Source: Candidatus Bathyarchaeia archaeon
GTDB lineage: Archaea > Thermoproteota > Bathyarchaeia > Bathyarchaeales > DTEX01
Assembly: GCA_038868075.1 (NCBI GenBank)
Contig: JAWBXB010000003.1
Span: forward strand, 1 to 47,155
Length of the DNA: 47,155 bases
Direction: 5' to 3'
The notes under the pieces were generated by a model. The model was not told the DNA's origin, searched no databases, and saw only the letters and a list, made by a program, of their open reading frames with translations. A program made the translations under genes and the position numbers. Of the stretch, positions 24,637 through 34,138 are shown one piece after another; position 1 is the first letter of the stretch, and the number at the start of each line of letters is the position of its first letter.

Positions 24637-26421
24637 TTATGTTAAGAAGGTTCTATATGTTCTAATTGATTCCGAGAGTACGAGTCCCTGAAGATCCCTT
24701 TCAGGCTTATTCACATTATAAACTTTTAGATGTGGGCTTTTACTTATGAGGGAAATTTTATCAGGATACTTCCCTCCAGGAAGCAAGAAAATAACTATTT
24801 TATGTCCAAGATTTGCTATGCTCTCAAGCACGGGTATTGCTTCATCAATATTCTGCCATCCACCATCAGTAATTATGACAATGAAGCAGTTTCCAGCCAT
24901 CCCCGACAATAATTTTTTAACTTCATGTGTTGGAAAAATAGTGTACTCATCGAATCTCATGGAGAGAGTTAGCTCTTTCAAATCGCTAGGCGAATTCCAA
25001 TCGGCTGAAATATATCTTGTTGAAAACGTTATTACAGCCGTCTGCCCGCCAGCCTTATAAGCACTTAAGTAAGCGATGAATGCAGCTATGGATGCATCAT
25101 CATGCACATTCAGCATACTTAGACTTGCATCTAAAATCACCATTGCCGAGGGGACAAAACCAGTTATTAGCGATTGCCCATGGAATGTTGGCTCCTCAAC
25201 CCATTTTAATGTTGTAACTTCAGGTATTAGGGGGCCCTCGTCCAAACTCACATCTATATCTAACTCTTCGATTTCATCCTCAATATACCAGTCATCCGGA
25301 TACTTCACAACAGCCCAAACTGGTCTTCGGGTTGGATTCTCGGATAAATATTGCATAATTATATTTTCAGCTCTAGATTTATACCAGAATCTCTTCCAAA
25401 ATGCCTCCTCAAAAATGATTGAGGAAATTTTCTCGTAGGGTTTTGAGAGCGAGCTTGGCAGATATGGTTCTTCTAGGAGAGAGCTATCGGGGGATGGTTT
25501 TTCAGGCGACTTTACGTTAATTCTCTCCATTCTTTCTATTCTTTTTGATCCACCCCTCTTTGCCTCTTCCATCTTCTCTTTGCTTTTCCCTGACTCATCC
25601 CTTTTTTGGGTTTTAATCTTCGCCTCAATAATTCTTCTGGCTTTTTCCTTCTCTTCTGGCGGTAGCCGCGGCTCAATCCATTGCCTAAAAAATTTTTCCG
25701 CATCTGATGAATTAGAGACCTTGCCCAATATTTCCTCAAATGCTCTCATGGAGCTAGGCAGAAAATCTTCTCTCACCCACAGCATATCCTCTCTCAAATA
25801 TTTCCCCATTCTTCTCTCGGAGAAGAGACCCGGGTGAATCGTCCTTAGCTTAGAGAAGATTATCGCTATCATTTGAACTTTTGTGTGCCACGGCTTATCA
25901 AGTAATGTTACCGCTAAAAGCTCCTTAGCAACATTTTCAAGAGTCTTATTACTCGATTTACGAATTGGATTAACTTGAATGTAAACTTCCTGGAGAAGGT
26001 ACTCCAGTAATGTTGAAGACCTATGCCCTACAACTCTCATAAAGTATGGTAGCTCCTCAAACCTCCTTGGAAGATAATTTATGTTAATCTGTAAATCCGC
26101 GAAGAGATGTGTTGCTAAATATGCGAGATCCCAGTCTCCAACAATATCATATGCTGCTTTCTCAAGGCTATAGGCTGTTCTAAGGTCATAGGGGCAATGA
26201 TGTATATGTGCAAGCTCATGGCGAAAATACCATAACAAGTATTTATATGGGTCGCATCCTTTTGGGATAATATTTGGATTAATATGAACTTCACCGTTAA
26301 TCGCGAAAAAAGCTGCAGATTTATCCTCCTTCTCATCAATCAGGAGCCTAACTGGTGGACAATGGAGATCAAGCCATGCCTGATTAAATGCTTTAATTAC
26401 ATCCTCAATCTGCCCGTTCAT
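24637..26421 (-). CDS. metallopeptidase-like protein with C-terminal VWA domain
   Basis: 594 residues. The N-terminal third carries a zinc-protease motif FRHELAHIHH (HExxH at 68-72) and FADLQININYLPRRF, as in the DUF2201-type putative metallopeptidases. A highly charged Lys/Glu linker (~280-320) follows. The C-terminus is a VWA-like domain: VILDASLSML (MIDAS DxSxS, 431-435), VITFSTRY and VIITDGGW (D519). Such VWA proteins work with MoxR AAA ATPases, and the AAA gene ends immediately before this start (TAG-ATG). Role is likely remodelling or activating a target complex, perhaps with metal insertion or proteolysis; target unknown. Confidence 0.82.
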   Translation of the reverse strand: MNGQIEDVIKAFNQAWLDLHCPPVRLLIDEKEDKSAAFFAINGEVHINPNIIPKGCDPYKYLLWYFRHELAHIHHCPYDLRTAYSLEKAAYDIVGDWDLAYLATHLFADLQININYLPRRFEELPYFMRVVGHRSSTLLEYLLQEVYIQVNPIRKSSNKTLENVAKELLAVTLLDKPWHTKVQMIAIIFSKLRTIHPGLFSERRMGKYLREDMLWVREDFLPSSMRAFEEILGKVSNSSDAEKFFRQWIEPRLPPEEKEKARRIIEAKIKTQKRDESGKSKEKMEEAKRGGSKRIERMERINVKSPEKPSPDSSLLEEPYLPSSLSKPYEKISSIIFEEAFWKRFWYKSRAENIIMQYLSENPTRRPVWAVVKYPDDWYIEDEIEELDIDVSLDEGPLIPEVTTLKWVEEPTFHGQSLITGFVPSAMVILDASLSMLNVHDDASIAAFIAYLSAYKAGGQTAVITFSTRYISADWNSPSDLKELTLSMRFDEYTIFPTHEVKKLLSGMAGNCFIVIITDGGWQNIDEAIPVLESIANLGHKIVIFLLPGGKYPDKISLISKSPHLKVYNVNKPERDLQGLVLSESIRTYRTFLT

Positions 26422-27651
26422 CTATTTAGTTCTCCACCTGTTATGGCTTAGAATATGCCATCCCATCTGGGATGATATATCCTCACCCCGTTTCAACAAT
26501 CCCTCATTAATCCAGTTTTCCTCTATTTTGATTAGTTCCTCAGCGAAAGCCACATCTTCAACAGCGGCATCCCTAGCCAACCTATAGATTGATGGATTAA
26601 ATCCCTTTATGAGCTCATTGAGCAGCGACCACTGCCTCCTTATTCGCCTATCCTCCATCTTAACTCTCTCCCTCTCAAGTAAATCCTGTATATCGCTCAG
26701 AATATTTCTTGTTCGAATAAGATTTAGCCTATGTGGGAAAACCCATAAGGCTATTTGGAATAAATCATCAATACTGCACTTTCCGTATAGCCATTTAACT
26801 GCTTTTGCTAAATGCGTTAGAGTGACAGCCGCCCTCTCGCTAACCGGCTCCTTTATCATTCCACATACATCACGTATAAAATGGCAGCCCTCACATAGTG
26901 TTGGAGGCTTAATTTCAGAATTCTCTTTATCACGCACACATGATTGGAAGTCTCTAACAAGTAGATTAATGTATCCAGTTAACTCCGGATCCAGCTCGAC
27001 GCTGGCAACCTCTTCCCTAATCTCCTGCAGCTCCTCAAAAGATAACACTTGCGGCATAGATTCAACCAGGTTCCAGTCATATTTATCCAATAGTTCCTGC
27101 AACTGAAATTTCTCACTAAGAGTTAATGTTCTAAGAAAAATGCATATATCGAATCTATCATAGAATGGTGGCGGATGGACAAATGAGGTTGCATCCGAGG
27201 GATTCTCATTTGCAATTAAAATGTAGTCTTCAACCTTAGATCTCTGCCCATAAGCCCAGACTTCACCAAACTGCATTAAATGGTGAATATTAGCTGTTGT
27301 ATAGGGGTTTAATCGGTTCAGCTCATCAATACCCTTCCCTCTACTCTTAACAAATGCAGCCCAAAGAACCCGTTCAACTCCCTCCTTTTCAAGTGAAGGT
27401 ATATGAAGCCTACCGACAACTTCGCCTCTTTTAACCTCAGAAGCACCTGAAACAACGACAAAGTCATCTCCAGTTATACCCTTAAGAAGCAGAAGCATAA
27501 GTGTGGATTTTCCAACCCCTCTAGGCGCACGTATAAGTGTTGTTGAGCGAGGATGTAGCTGATTTAATACAAGCATTTTAATTGCTTCTCTATTAGCAAC
27601 AAACCTAGCTGATATCTCCCTTTCTAAGTCCATTATCTTATTTTGCAGCAT
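26422..27651 (-). CDS. MoxR-like AAA ATPase with four-cysteine lid motif
   Basis: Chaperone-like ATPase of the MoxR/CbbQ group, 409 residues. Walker A GVGKST (45-50), Walker B GIDELNRL (D109, E110), sensor-1 region LIANENP, arginine finger region FYDRFD, sensor-2 SERAAVTLTHLA. Between the ATPase core and sensor 2 lie cysteines 238, 253, 256 and 263 (C-x14-C-x2-C-x6-C, CEGCHFIRDVC), a likely zinc or iron-sulfur site. Stop and the next ATG are adjacent, so translation with the VWA protein is coupled. ATG 27651 follows GGAGTG. Confidence 0.85.
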   Translation of the reverse strand: MLQNKIMDLEREISARFVANREAIKMLVLNQLHPRSTTLIRAPRGVGKSTLMLLLLKGITGDDFVVVSGASEVKRGEVVGRLHIPSLEKEGVERVLWAAFVKSRGKGIDELNRLNPYTTANIHHLMQFGEVWAYGQRSKVEDYILIANENPSDATSFVHPPPFYDRFDICIFLRTLTLSEKFQLQELLDKYDWNLVESMPQVLSFEELQEIREEVASVELDPELTGYINLLVRDFQSCVRDKENSEIKPPTLCEGCHFIRDVCGMIKEPVSERAAVTLTHLAKAVKWLYGKCSIDDLFQIALWVFPHRLNLIRTRNILSDIQDLLERERVKMEDRRIRRQWSLLNELIKGFNPSIYRLARDAAVEDVAFAEELIKIEENWINEGLLKRGEDISSQMGWHILSHNRWRTK

Positions 27652-27662
27652 CCCACTCCTTC

Positions 27663-28019
27663 CTATAGAAGTATTGCTATTAACATTATTGATATGACTA
27701 GTATTAAACCCAGTATTATAAATTTCATGATGCGTATCTGTTTGCAGAGATAAATATTTTCTTCCTCTAGCCCTTTAAGACGCTCCTGAATTATTCTCGC
27801 AACCTTTCGATCCATAACAACTGTCTTAGAGAGATCTTCACCAAAATATATAGAATTTATAATATCCGATGTGCCCTTTTCAAGGGTAGCTTTATCTACA
27901 CTTTCACCCCATGAGATCCAGAAACGCTCCTTTAAATCAGATGGTTTCTTTTCAAGCGGTGCTTTACTCGCCTCCTTTTCGAGAAAATTCCTGTATTTTT
28001 TACTCTCCATAATGCTCAT
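27663..28019 (-). CDS. small tail-anchored membrane protein of the MoxR operon
   Basis: 118 residues, no family recognised. A charged, soluble N-terminus (KKYRNFLEKEASKAPLEKKP), a predicted helical/coiled segment (VARIIQERLKGLEEENIYL) and a single C-terminal hydrophobic helix (FIILGLILVISIMLIAILL), so the body faces the cytoplasm. First gene of the operon, 11 bases before the AAA gene. It may dock the AAA/VWA pair at the membrane (inference). Start ATG 28019 or ATG 28010. Confidence 0.7.
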   Translation of the reverse strand: MSIMESKKYRNFLEKEASKAPLEKKPSDLKERFWISWGESVDKATLEKGTSDIINSIYFGEDLSKTVVMDRKVARIIQERLKGLEEENIYLCKQIRIMKFIILGLILVISIMLIAILL

Positions 28020-28114
28020 CGCTCTTATTATCTGATAAGTGTCATTTCGGTGATTTTAACTTTTTGAGATATTTATATTGGATATATGTAAAGAGTTTCT
28101 TGAGGGGAAGAGAG

Positions 28115-29789
28115 TTGAAGGTTGCAGACCTAATTATTAAGTTTCTTGAAAAAGCTCATTTAGATTTAATGTTTGGCATACCCGGTTCTCAAACATGTCC
28201 ACTTTATGATAGCCTTTACTCCTCATCTATAAGGCATATACTTGTTAGACATGAGCAGTCAGCCTCATATATGGCTGATGCGTATGCAAAATTCACTGGT
28301 AAGTTGGAGTATGCGATGAACCGGCGGACCTGGCGCAACAAATCTTTTAACTGGTATTGCCACAGCATGGATTGATAGTACACCAGTAATAATTTTTACT
28401 GGACAGCAACCCCTAACCCATCTTGGTAAGGGAGCTTTCCAAGAGATTAATCATACCGCTATATTCTCACCTATAACAAAGTGGTCGACCATGCTGGTTA
28501 AACCTGAAAAAGCCATCGAGGTAATGAGGGAGTCTTTTAAGGCTACCACATGGGGCAGACCTGGACCAGTGCATATAGATTTACCGCTAGATGTTCAAAA
28601 CCAATCCGTAGAATGTAGTGAGGAGGAGATTGCTAAGGAGGTTTCGGCTGCTCTTTCTCCACCTAAACCTTATGGGGATCCATACGCCATAAGTAAAGCG
28701 CTTAAACTTCTCGTAGAATCTTCCAAACCGGTTATTATAGCTGGTGGAGGCGTATATTATTCCAGCCGGGCATCTAAGGAGATTAGGGAATTAGCCGAAT
28801 ATCTAAATGTTCCTGTTGCTACAACATTTAATGGTAGGGGATCATTCCCTGAGGATCACCCCTTATCTATTGGCAGAATTGGCATCCATTCTTCATCATT
28901 GGCTGATAGGGTTTTAGCCGAATCTGATTTAATAATAGCTGTTGGATGCAGGTTCGCTGCCTTAAGCACTAGGGAATGGAGAAACATAAGCCCAGCTGCC
29001 AGACTCATTCATATAGATATAGATCTGATGGTTATTGGCAGAAATTATCCCGTTGAAATCGGCATTGTCGGCGATGCAAAGACTGTTCTATCTCAATTAT
29101 TAAATCTCGCGAAGAGTCTTCACGATTTAGGAAGAGAGAAGCGTGCAGAGTGGCTTAAATTTATAGAGTGCGCTAGGGAGGAGTAGAGGAGATCCCATTG
29201 GTATCTTAAAATTAAATCAGATGATACCCCAATAAAACCGCAGAGAGCATGTGCTGAAATAAGAAGAGCATGTGGAAGGGAGACGATCTTTACATTAGAT
29301 GCTGGAAACAATAAATTATGGTCCTCAACATTCCTAGAAATTTATGAGCCGAACACATGGATACAGTCCGGTTGCTTCGGACCGATGGGTTATGCTATAC
29401 CAGCTGCAATAGCATGCAGATTAGCTCTTAAAGGAAATAGTAGGGATGTTATCGCCATATGTGGTGACGGCGGCTTCTATATGAGCATGCATGAGATCTC
29501 AACAGCAATACAAGAGAATGCGCCAATACTGATATGTATTTTCAACGATCAAGCGCTGGGAACAATAAAACATCAGCAAAGGAACTTTTACGGTGGAAGA
29601 CTCATCTCAGTTAACCTAAAGAACCCAAGCTTCGCAGATATAGCCGAGTCCTTCGGCTGCCATGGGATAAGCGTTGAGAGACCGGAGCATCTTAGCTCAG
29701 CGCTTTCGGATGGTCTAAAATATCTTAGAATGGGCGAGACAACAATTCTGGATATCAATATTGATGGTGAAGAAGCTCTTCCGCCATAA
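28115..29789 (+). pseudogene. acetolactate-synthase-like thiamine-diphosphate enzyme, frameshift and in-frame TAG
   Basis: TTG 28115 follows GAGGGGAAGAG. The N-terminal PYR domain has the catalytic Glu (LVRHEQSASYMADAYAKFTG). At about 28305-28322 the frame is lost and resumes as GGPGATNLLTGIATAWIDS in another frame, then runs through the central domain (PVIIAGGGVYYSSRASKEI). TAG at 29184-29186 interrupts it in frame, and the C-terminal domain follows with no further break: QSGCFGPMGYAIPAAIACRL and the TPP motif GDGGFYMSMHE...FND. About 555 residues when rejoined, the normal size. Product could be acetolactate synthase-like or another TPP-dependent decarboxylase. Two independent lesions suggest a pseudogene or sequence error. 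Confidence 0.8.
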
Positions 29790-29888
29790 ATTGATGTCAA
29801 AGAGGCAATTGGCATATATTTATGGGAAGAGATTAGAGGATGATTTATAAAAGATGGAAATATGGAATGGACTTAACAGCATCCGTGA

Positions 29889-30707
29889 GTGATTGAATTG
29901 CGCAAGCGCCCAATAATCACATTACTCACAGACTTCGGTTTAATAGACTCTTATGTTGCTGAAATTAAGGCAGTTATACTCTCAATATGTCCAGAGACTT
30001 ACATTATTGATATAAGCCATAATATTAGAAAATTCGATATCAAAATGGGTTCATTCCTTCTTATGCGCGCCTCAAAATTCTTTCCTAAGGGGACAATACA
30101 CGTGGCCATCGTTGATCCAGAAGTTGGCGGAGAGAGACGCCCAATAATGGTTGAGTGTGAAAGAAACCTCTATGTTGGCCCAGATAATGGTCTTCTAATA
30201 CCATCAGCCCGAAGGGAGGGTATAAAGCACATCTATGTTATAGAAAACCCAAAATATATGCTGAAGGAAATATCAAGAACATTCCATGGGAGAGATATAT
30301 TTGGACCAGCTGCAGCATACTTAGCTAAAGGTGTTCCACCATCAGAGTTCGGTCGGGAAATATTTGATCCAATAGTACCTAGTTTTGCTGAGCCCAAGGT
30401 TTATGGGGACTTTATTGAGGGAGAAGTTATACATATAGATAACTTTGGAAACATAATCACCAATATTACATATGATTATTTAAGATCACTTGGTATTAAG
30501 GAGGGCAGTTTACTAGGCGTGCGATTAAAAGATAAAGATTTAAGGCTAAAATTATGTTCAGCCTACAGCGAAGCCGAAATAAACATGCCTCTATTAATAG
30601 TTGGAAGTGCCGATTTTCTCGAAATCTCAGTTAATCGGGGTAATGCATCAAAATTTTTTGGTGTTAGGACGGATGAAAAGATAATTATTTATAAGATATC
30701 CGAGTAG
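29889..30707 (+). CDS. SAM hydrolase (SAM-hydroxide adenosyltransferase, DUF62)
   Basis: Splits S-adenosylmethionine to adenosine and methionine using hydroxide; related to fluorinases. Seen: TLLTDFGLIDSYVAEIKAVI, TYIIDISHNIRKFD, VAIVDPEVGGERRPI, YVGPDNGLLIP, SRTFHGRDIFGPAAAYLAKG, IDNFGNIITNI. The acidic and His residues of the hydrolase triad region are present. 272 residues. GTG 29889 or TTG 29898 may be the start. Physiological role is uncertain. Confidence 0.9.
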   Translation: MIELRKRPIITLLTDFGLIDSYVAEIKAVILSICPETYIIDISHNIRKFDIKMGSFLLMRASKFFPKGTIHVAIVDPEVGGERRPIMVECERNLYVGPDNGLLIPSARREGIKHIYVIENPKYMLKEISRTFHGRDIFGPAAAYLAKGVPPSEFGREIFDPIVPSFAEPKVYGDFIEGEVIHIDNFGNIITNITYDYLRSLGIKEGSLLGVRLKDKDLRLKLCSAYSEAEINMPLLIVGSADFLEISVNRGNASKFFGVRTDEKIIIYKISE

Positions 30708-30733
30708 CAGAAGATTCACGAGGGTGGATTAAA

Positions 30734-31786
30734 ATGATTAAAAGAATCTATTTATTATTTTTTTGTCTTAGCGTAATCTCATTCCTCATGGTTAGCGGCG
30801 TCTCAACAGATAGTAAAGATTTCCGCAAGTATTATGAGTATGATAAGTCACTGCCATTAAATGTTCATGAAGAGGTTATTGAAGACAAGGGCAATTATAA
30901 GCTTATAAAAGTCTACTTTGACTCAGTCAATAATGAAAGGGTTCCGGGGCTTCTAATGCTTCCCAAAAGAGATGAAAAGATACCTTGCGTTATTTTCCTT
31001 CATGGTTATGGTGGTTCAAAAGATGATATACGCGGAGTGGCTGATTTAGTTGCAAGAGAGGGTTATGGGCTCATGGCTATAGATGCCAAGTATCATGGTG
31101 AGAGAAGAGAAATCGGCAAAGAATTATTCTCTCCAGACATTAATGTTTCAGTTAACGGCATTATCCAAACAGTAATAGATCTCAGGAGAGCTATTGATTA
31201 TTTAGAAACAAGACCTGATATTGATATTGAACGAATAGGCTATGTTGGTGGAAGCATGGGTGGAATCCTAGGTGCAATATTTATTGGCGTCGAGCCAAGA
31301 GTAAAAGCAGCGGCCCTTATAGTTGCTGGTGGAAATGTAAGCTTAATGATAAGGGAGAGTAAACATTACACAATGCCAAAAATAAGAGAGTATATACAGA
31401 GGGAAAACGTAAGCTACGAGGAACTGCAAAGGATGCTTGATCCTATTGATCCAATAAATTTCATAGGATACTTTTCGCCTAGACCTATTGTTTTCCATCT
31501 AGGGAAATATGATGAGGATGTTCCAGCTGAATCAGGGAGACAACTTTATGAGAGAGCGGGTGAACCTAAGCAAGTATATTGGTATGATACTGGGCATAAT
31601 GTACCCCTAGATCTCGTTTTAGCCCGCATCCTTGACTTTATGGATCGGAATTTACTTGGTAAAACATTCACATACCATGAAATTCTCTATTGGACAGTTA
31701 GGTTGGGACCATTAATCAGCATATTAGCTGGCATGGCAATAATTGGCATTTATGCATTCAGAAAGAGGCTGAGAAAACATCAATAA
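30734..31786 (+). CDS. secreted/membrane-anchored alpha/beta hydrolase
   Basis: Serine hydrolase of the dienelactone hydrolase/acyl-peptidase-like group. A signal peptide (IYLLFFCLSVISFLMVSGVS), oxyanion region FLHGYGGSKDD, nucleophile elbow GGSMGGILG, acid in GKYDEDVP, His in DTGHNVPLD, and a C-terminal membrane helix (LISILAGMAIIGIYAF) with a basic tail KRLRKHQ. So the catalytic domain is outside the cell, held by its C-terminus. Substrate unknown. ATG behind GAGGGTGG, 26 bases after the SAM hydrolase gene. Confidence 0.85.
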   Translation: MIKRIYLLFFCLSVISFLMVSGVSTDSKDFRKYYEYDKSLPLNVHEEVIEDKGNYKLIKVYFDSVNNERVPGLLMLPKRDEKIPCVIFLHGYGGSKDDIRGVADLVAREGYGLMAIDAKYHGERREIGKELFSPDINVSVNGIIQTVIDLRRAIDYLETRPDIDIERIGYVGGSMGGILGAIFIGVEPRVKAAALIVAGGNVSLMIRESKHYTMPKIREYIQRENVSYEELQRMLDPIDPINFIGYFSPRPIVFHLGKYDEDVPAESGRQLYERAGEPKQVYWYDTGHNVPLDLVLARILDFMDRNLLGKTFTYHEILYWTVRLGPLISILAGMAIIGIYAFRKRLRKHQ

Positions 31787-31808
31787 CATGATTTTGGATG
31801 CAATTGAT

Positions 31809-32753
31809 CTACTCCTTCCTAATTATTCTAGCCCCAGCCCCGGGCTTAGCGCATATTGGACAGCTTCTTATACCAACCTCTTCAAAAGCACTCTTCATTG
31901 CTAACGCAACCTTCTCCGCACTCATTCTCCTGGAATCCACTAGGGCTATTATTGATGGACCAGCTCCGCTTATAGTTACTCCCGCAGCTCCAGATTTTAT
32001 GGCTCTTTCCTTAACATGGCTTAATCCAGGGATTAAATGTGCTCTGGCTGGCTCAATTATTATGTCGGTCATACCCTTCCCCATTATTTCAACATTATTT
32101 AGGGCTATACCAGCTATGAATGTTGCGGCTCGACCAATATTATGGACCATGCTTGATAAATCCACTTTTTTAGGGAGAACTGATCTAGCTAAGCTTGTGT
32201 CAACCCTTATTTCTGGGAGGACTATTGCGAATTCCACATTCTTAGGCAACTTTAATTTTAAAACCTCTAGGGGCTCCCTAGAAGTTATTACTATAAAGTC
32301 TCCTAGAGTTGCCGCTGAAACATTATCAGCGTGAGGAGAACCAGCTGAGGCTATCTCCCCTAGAGCGGCAAAACTTATCAGCTGAATTGGGTTTAAACCT
32401 AAGCCCAAAAGTTCATTTACCGCTACAGCTGTTGCAGCAGCGCTCGCCGCGCTACTTCCCAGCCCGCTTCCAGGTCTTATGCCTTTAATAATTCTAATTT
32501 TTAGCCCGCATCTTTCACCAGAATATTTTAGGAGTTCATTTGCAACTATTCCAGCAGTATTTCTTTTAGGCTCCCTCGGTATTGTTTCAGATCCTTCACC
32601 TTCAATCTCTATTTCAATAACCCCTTCATGAGAGGTTTTTTCAACAATAACTCTATCGGAGAGGGCATCTAAGGCTACACCAAAAACATCGAAGCCAGCC
32701 CCCAGATTGGCTGATGTAGCTGGGGCAATAGCCTCAACTAATGAGGGATTCAT
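31809..32753 (-). CDS. thrB: homoserine kinase
   Basis: GHMP-family kinase making O-phosphohomoserine in threonine synthesis. ATSANLGAGFDVFGVAL, the ATP loop RPGSGLGSSAASAAATAVAV, SPHADNVSAA, and the C-terminal motif AAGVTISGAGPSIIAL. ATG 32753 (MNPSLVEAIAP) is chosen; GGTGGT forms the ribosome site, while the longer frame to 32765 would start inside it. Length 314. Confidence 0.93.
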   Translation of the reverse strand: MNPSLVEAIAPATSANLGAGFDVFGVALDALSDRVIVEKTSHEGVIEIEIEGEGSETIPREPKRNTAGIVANELLKYSGERCGLKIRIIKGIRPGSGLGSSAASAAATAVAVNELLGLGLNPIQLISFAALGEIASAGSPHADNVSAATLGDFIVITSREPLEVLKLKLPKNVEFAIVLPEIRVDTSLARSVLPKKVDLSSMVHNIGRAATFIAGIALNNVEIMGKGMTDIIIEPARAHLIPGLSHVKERAIKSGAAGVTISGAGPSIIALVDSRRMSAEKVALAMKSAFEEVGIRSCPICAKPGAGARIIRKE

Positions 32754-32834
32754 GGACACCACCAATCAACAAAAATACCCTTTAAAGTGGAACATAATAT
32801 TTAAGATTTAATCCAGTTGAAAAAAAATAATCGC

Positions 32835-33170
32835 CTAATAAAGTATTTCCTCACTCAACTTAACTTTATAACCCTCTAATGGTATACCTTCCTCTAAGAG
32901 CATTCTTCTCCGCATTTCAATCTCCTCCATTGTTTCACCAGCTATTCTACCATCGGACCTAACAACCCTATGGCATGGGATGATAGGTGCAAGAGGATTT
33001 TTATGTAGAGCATTCCCAACAGCCCTAAAAGCGCGTGGTCTCCCAACAATCTCAGCTATACGCTTGTATGTACTAACTTTTCCCTTAGGTATATTAAAGA
33101 CAGCAACTAAGACAGCCCTCTCAAAATCCGTCTTCCCAATTAAATGCCTAGGAACCTCATTTTCATCCAT
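32835..33170 (-). CDS. ogt: O6-alkylguanine-DNA alkyltransferase (C-terminal domain only)
   Basis: Repairs O6-alkylguanine by transfer to its own cysteine. Contains the active-site motif IIPCHRVVRSDG, the helix-turn-helix GKVSTYKRIAEIVGRP, Arg finger RAFRAVGNALHKNP and the closing LLEEG. At 111 residues it has only the catalytic domain, like several archaeal and ATL-type members; the Cys in PCHR is present, so repair activity is possible. Lies 52 bases after proC. Confidence 0.92.
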   Translation of the reverse strand: MDENEVPRHLIGKTDFERAVLVAVFNIPKGKVSTYKRIAEIVGRPRAFRAVGNALHKNPLAPIIPCHRVVRSDGRIAGETMEEIEMRRRMLLEEGIPLEGYKVKLSEEILY

Positions 33171-33221
33171 AAAAACTATTTATCTCCATTTCAGCACTAG
33201 AACATTAAGTTATTTAAGCAT

Positions 33222-34019
33222 CTAGCAACCTTCCGACAAAGCCGACGTTATTATGTGAGACTTCTCTCTAGCAGCTTTAACAGCGCTCATAAAAGCATAT
33301 CTAATTAGAGACTTCTCGAGTTCAAAAAGGCCCTCTATTGTAACCCCGCCGGGCGTTGTAACCATATCGAGTATTTGGGACGGTGTCCTCCGTCCTTCAA
33401 GTATTAGCTTTCCTGTCCCAATCATTGCTTGAGCTGCTATTTTCATTGCCAGATTCCTTTCTAAACCAACTCCTAATCCAGCATATATCATTGCTTCAGC
33501 TATGAGCGCCATATATGCTGGTGCACATCCACTTAAGGCTGTTATAGCATCCATGTAAGATTCATCGATCTCCTCAACTACACCAAAAACCCTTAACAAT
33601 TTAATTACCTCCTCCATCTCTTCAGACCTTAGCCCTGGTTCAGCCGAATATGCCGTAAAAGACTCCCCAACAGCTATTGCAAGATTCGGCATAGCCCTAA
33701 CAACTTTTACTTCCGGAGCCAATTTCTTAATGAAACCTATTGTTACGGCCGCCGCTAAAGAAATCAGAATTTTTCCCCTGATTTCCTCCTTAATCTCTTC
33801 CAATACCGATTTAACATTTTTTGGTTTAACACATATTATAACTATGTCAGCCTGTTTAGCAACTGCCCTATTATCCGTCGTAGCCTTTAATCCCATGCCC
33901 TCAAGCTCTTTAACACGCTCAATCCTTTTCTCAGAAACCACAACATTATATCCATTTAATGTTAGAGCCCTTGCAACAGCCTCGCCTATAACGCCTCCGC
34001 CTATAACGGCAACAATCAT
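33222..34019 (-). CDS. proC: pyrroline-5-carboxylate reductase
   Basis: Final step of proline synthesis with NAD(P)H. Rossmann start AVIGGGVIGEAVARALTLNG, KPKNVKSVLEEI, VVRAMPNLAIAVGES, ALSGCAPAYMALIAEAM, and TPGGVTIEGLFELE are typical. ATG 34019 is preferred to GTG 34031, which would overlap the GGGAGTG ribosome site. Length 265. Found about 120 bases downstream of trpA on the same strand. Confidence 0.93.
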   Translation of the reverse strand: MIVAVIGGGVIGEAVARALTLNGYNVVVSEKRIERVKELEGMGLKATTDNRAVAKQADIVIICVKPKNVKSVLEEIKEEIRGKILISLAAAVTIGFIKKLAPEVKVVRAMPNLAIAVGESFTAYSAEPGLRSEEMEEVIKLLRVFGVVEEIDESYMDAITALSGCAPAYMALIAEAMIYAGLGVGLERNLAMKIAAQAMIGTGKLILEGRRTPSQILDMVTTPGGVTIEGLFELEKSLIRYAFMSAVKAAREKSHIITSALSEGC

Positions 34020-34138
34020 TTTAAGGGGCACACTCCCTAAAAAGAAAAGATTACAGTTAAAATATAAGAAACTATTGTATTCATGTAGATTGCAAATGAA
34101 TTAACCATTAGTAACAAAAAGACTTCCAAAATTACGTA

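Noticed and set aside
28115-29789. Pyrrolysine at the in-frame TAG
   Set aside because: The gene also carries a frameshift and TPP enzymes are not known pyrrolysine proteins; a nonsense change or error is simpler. Kept only as a check.
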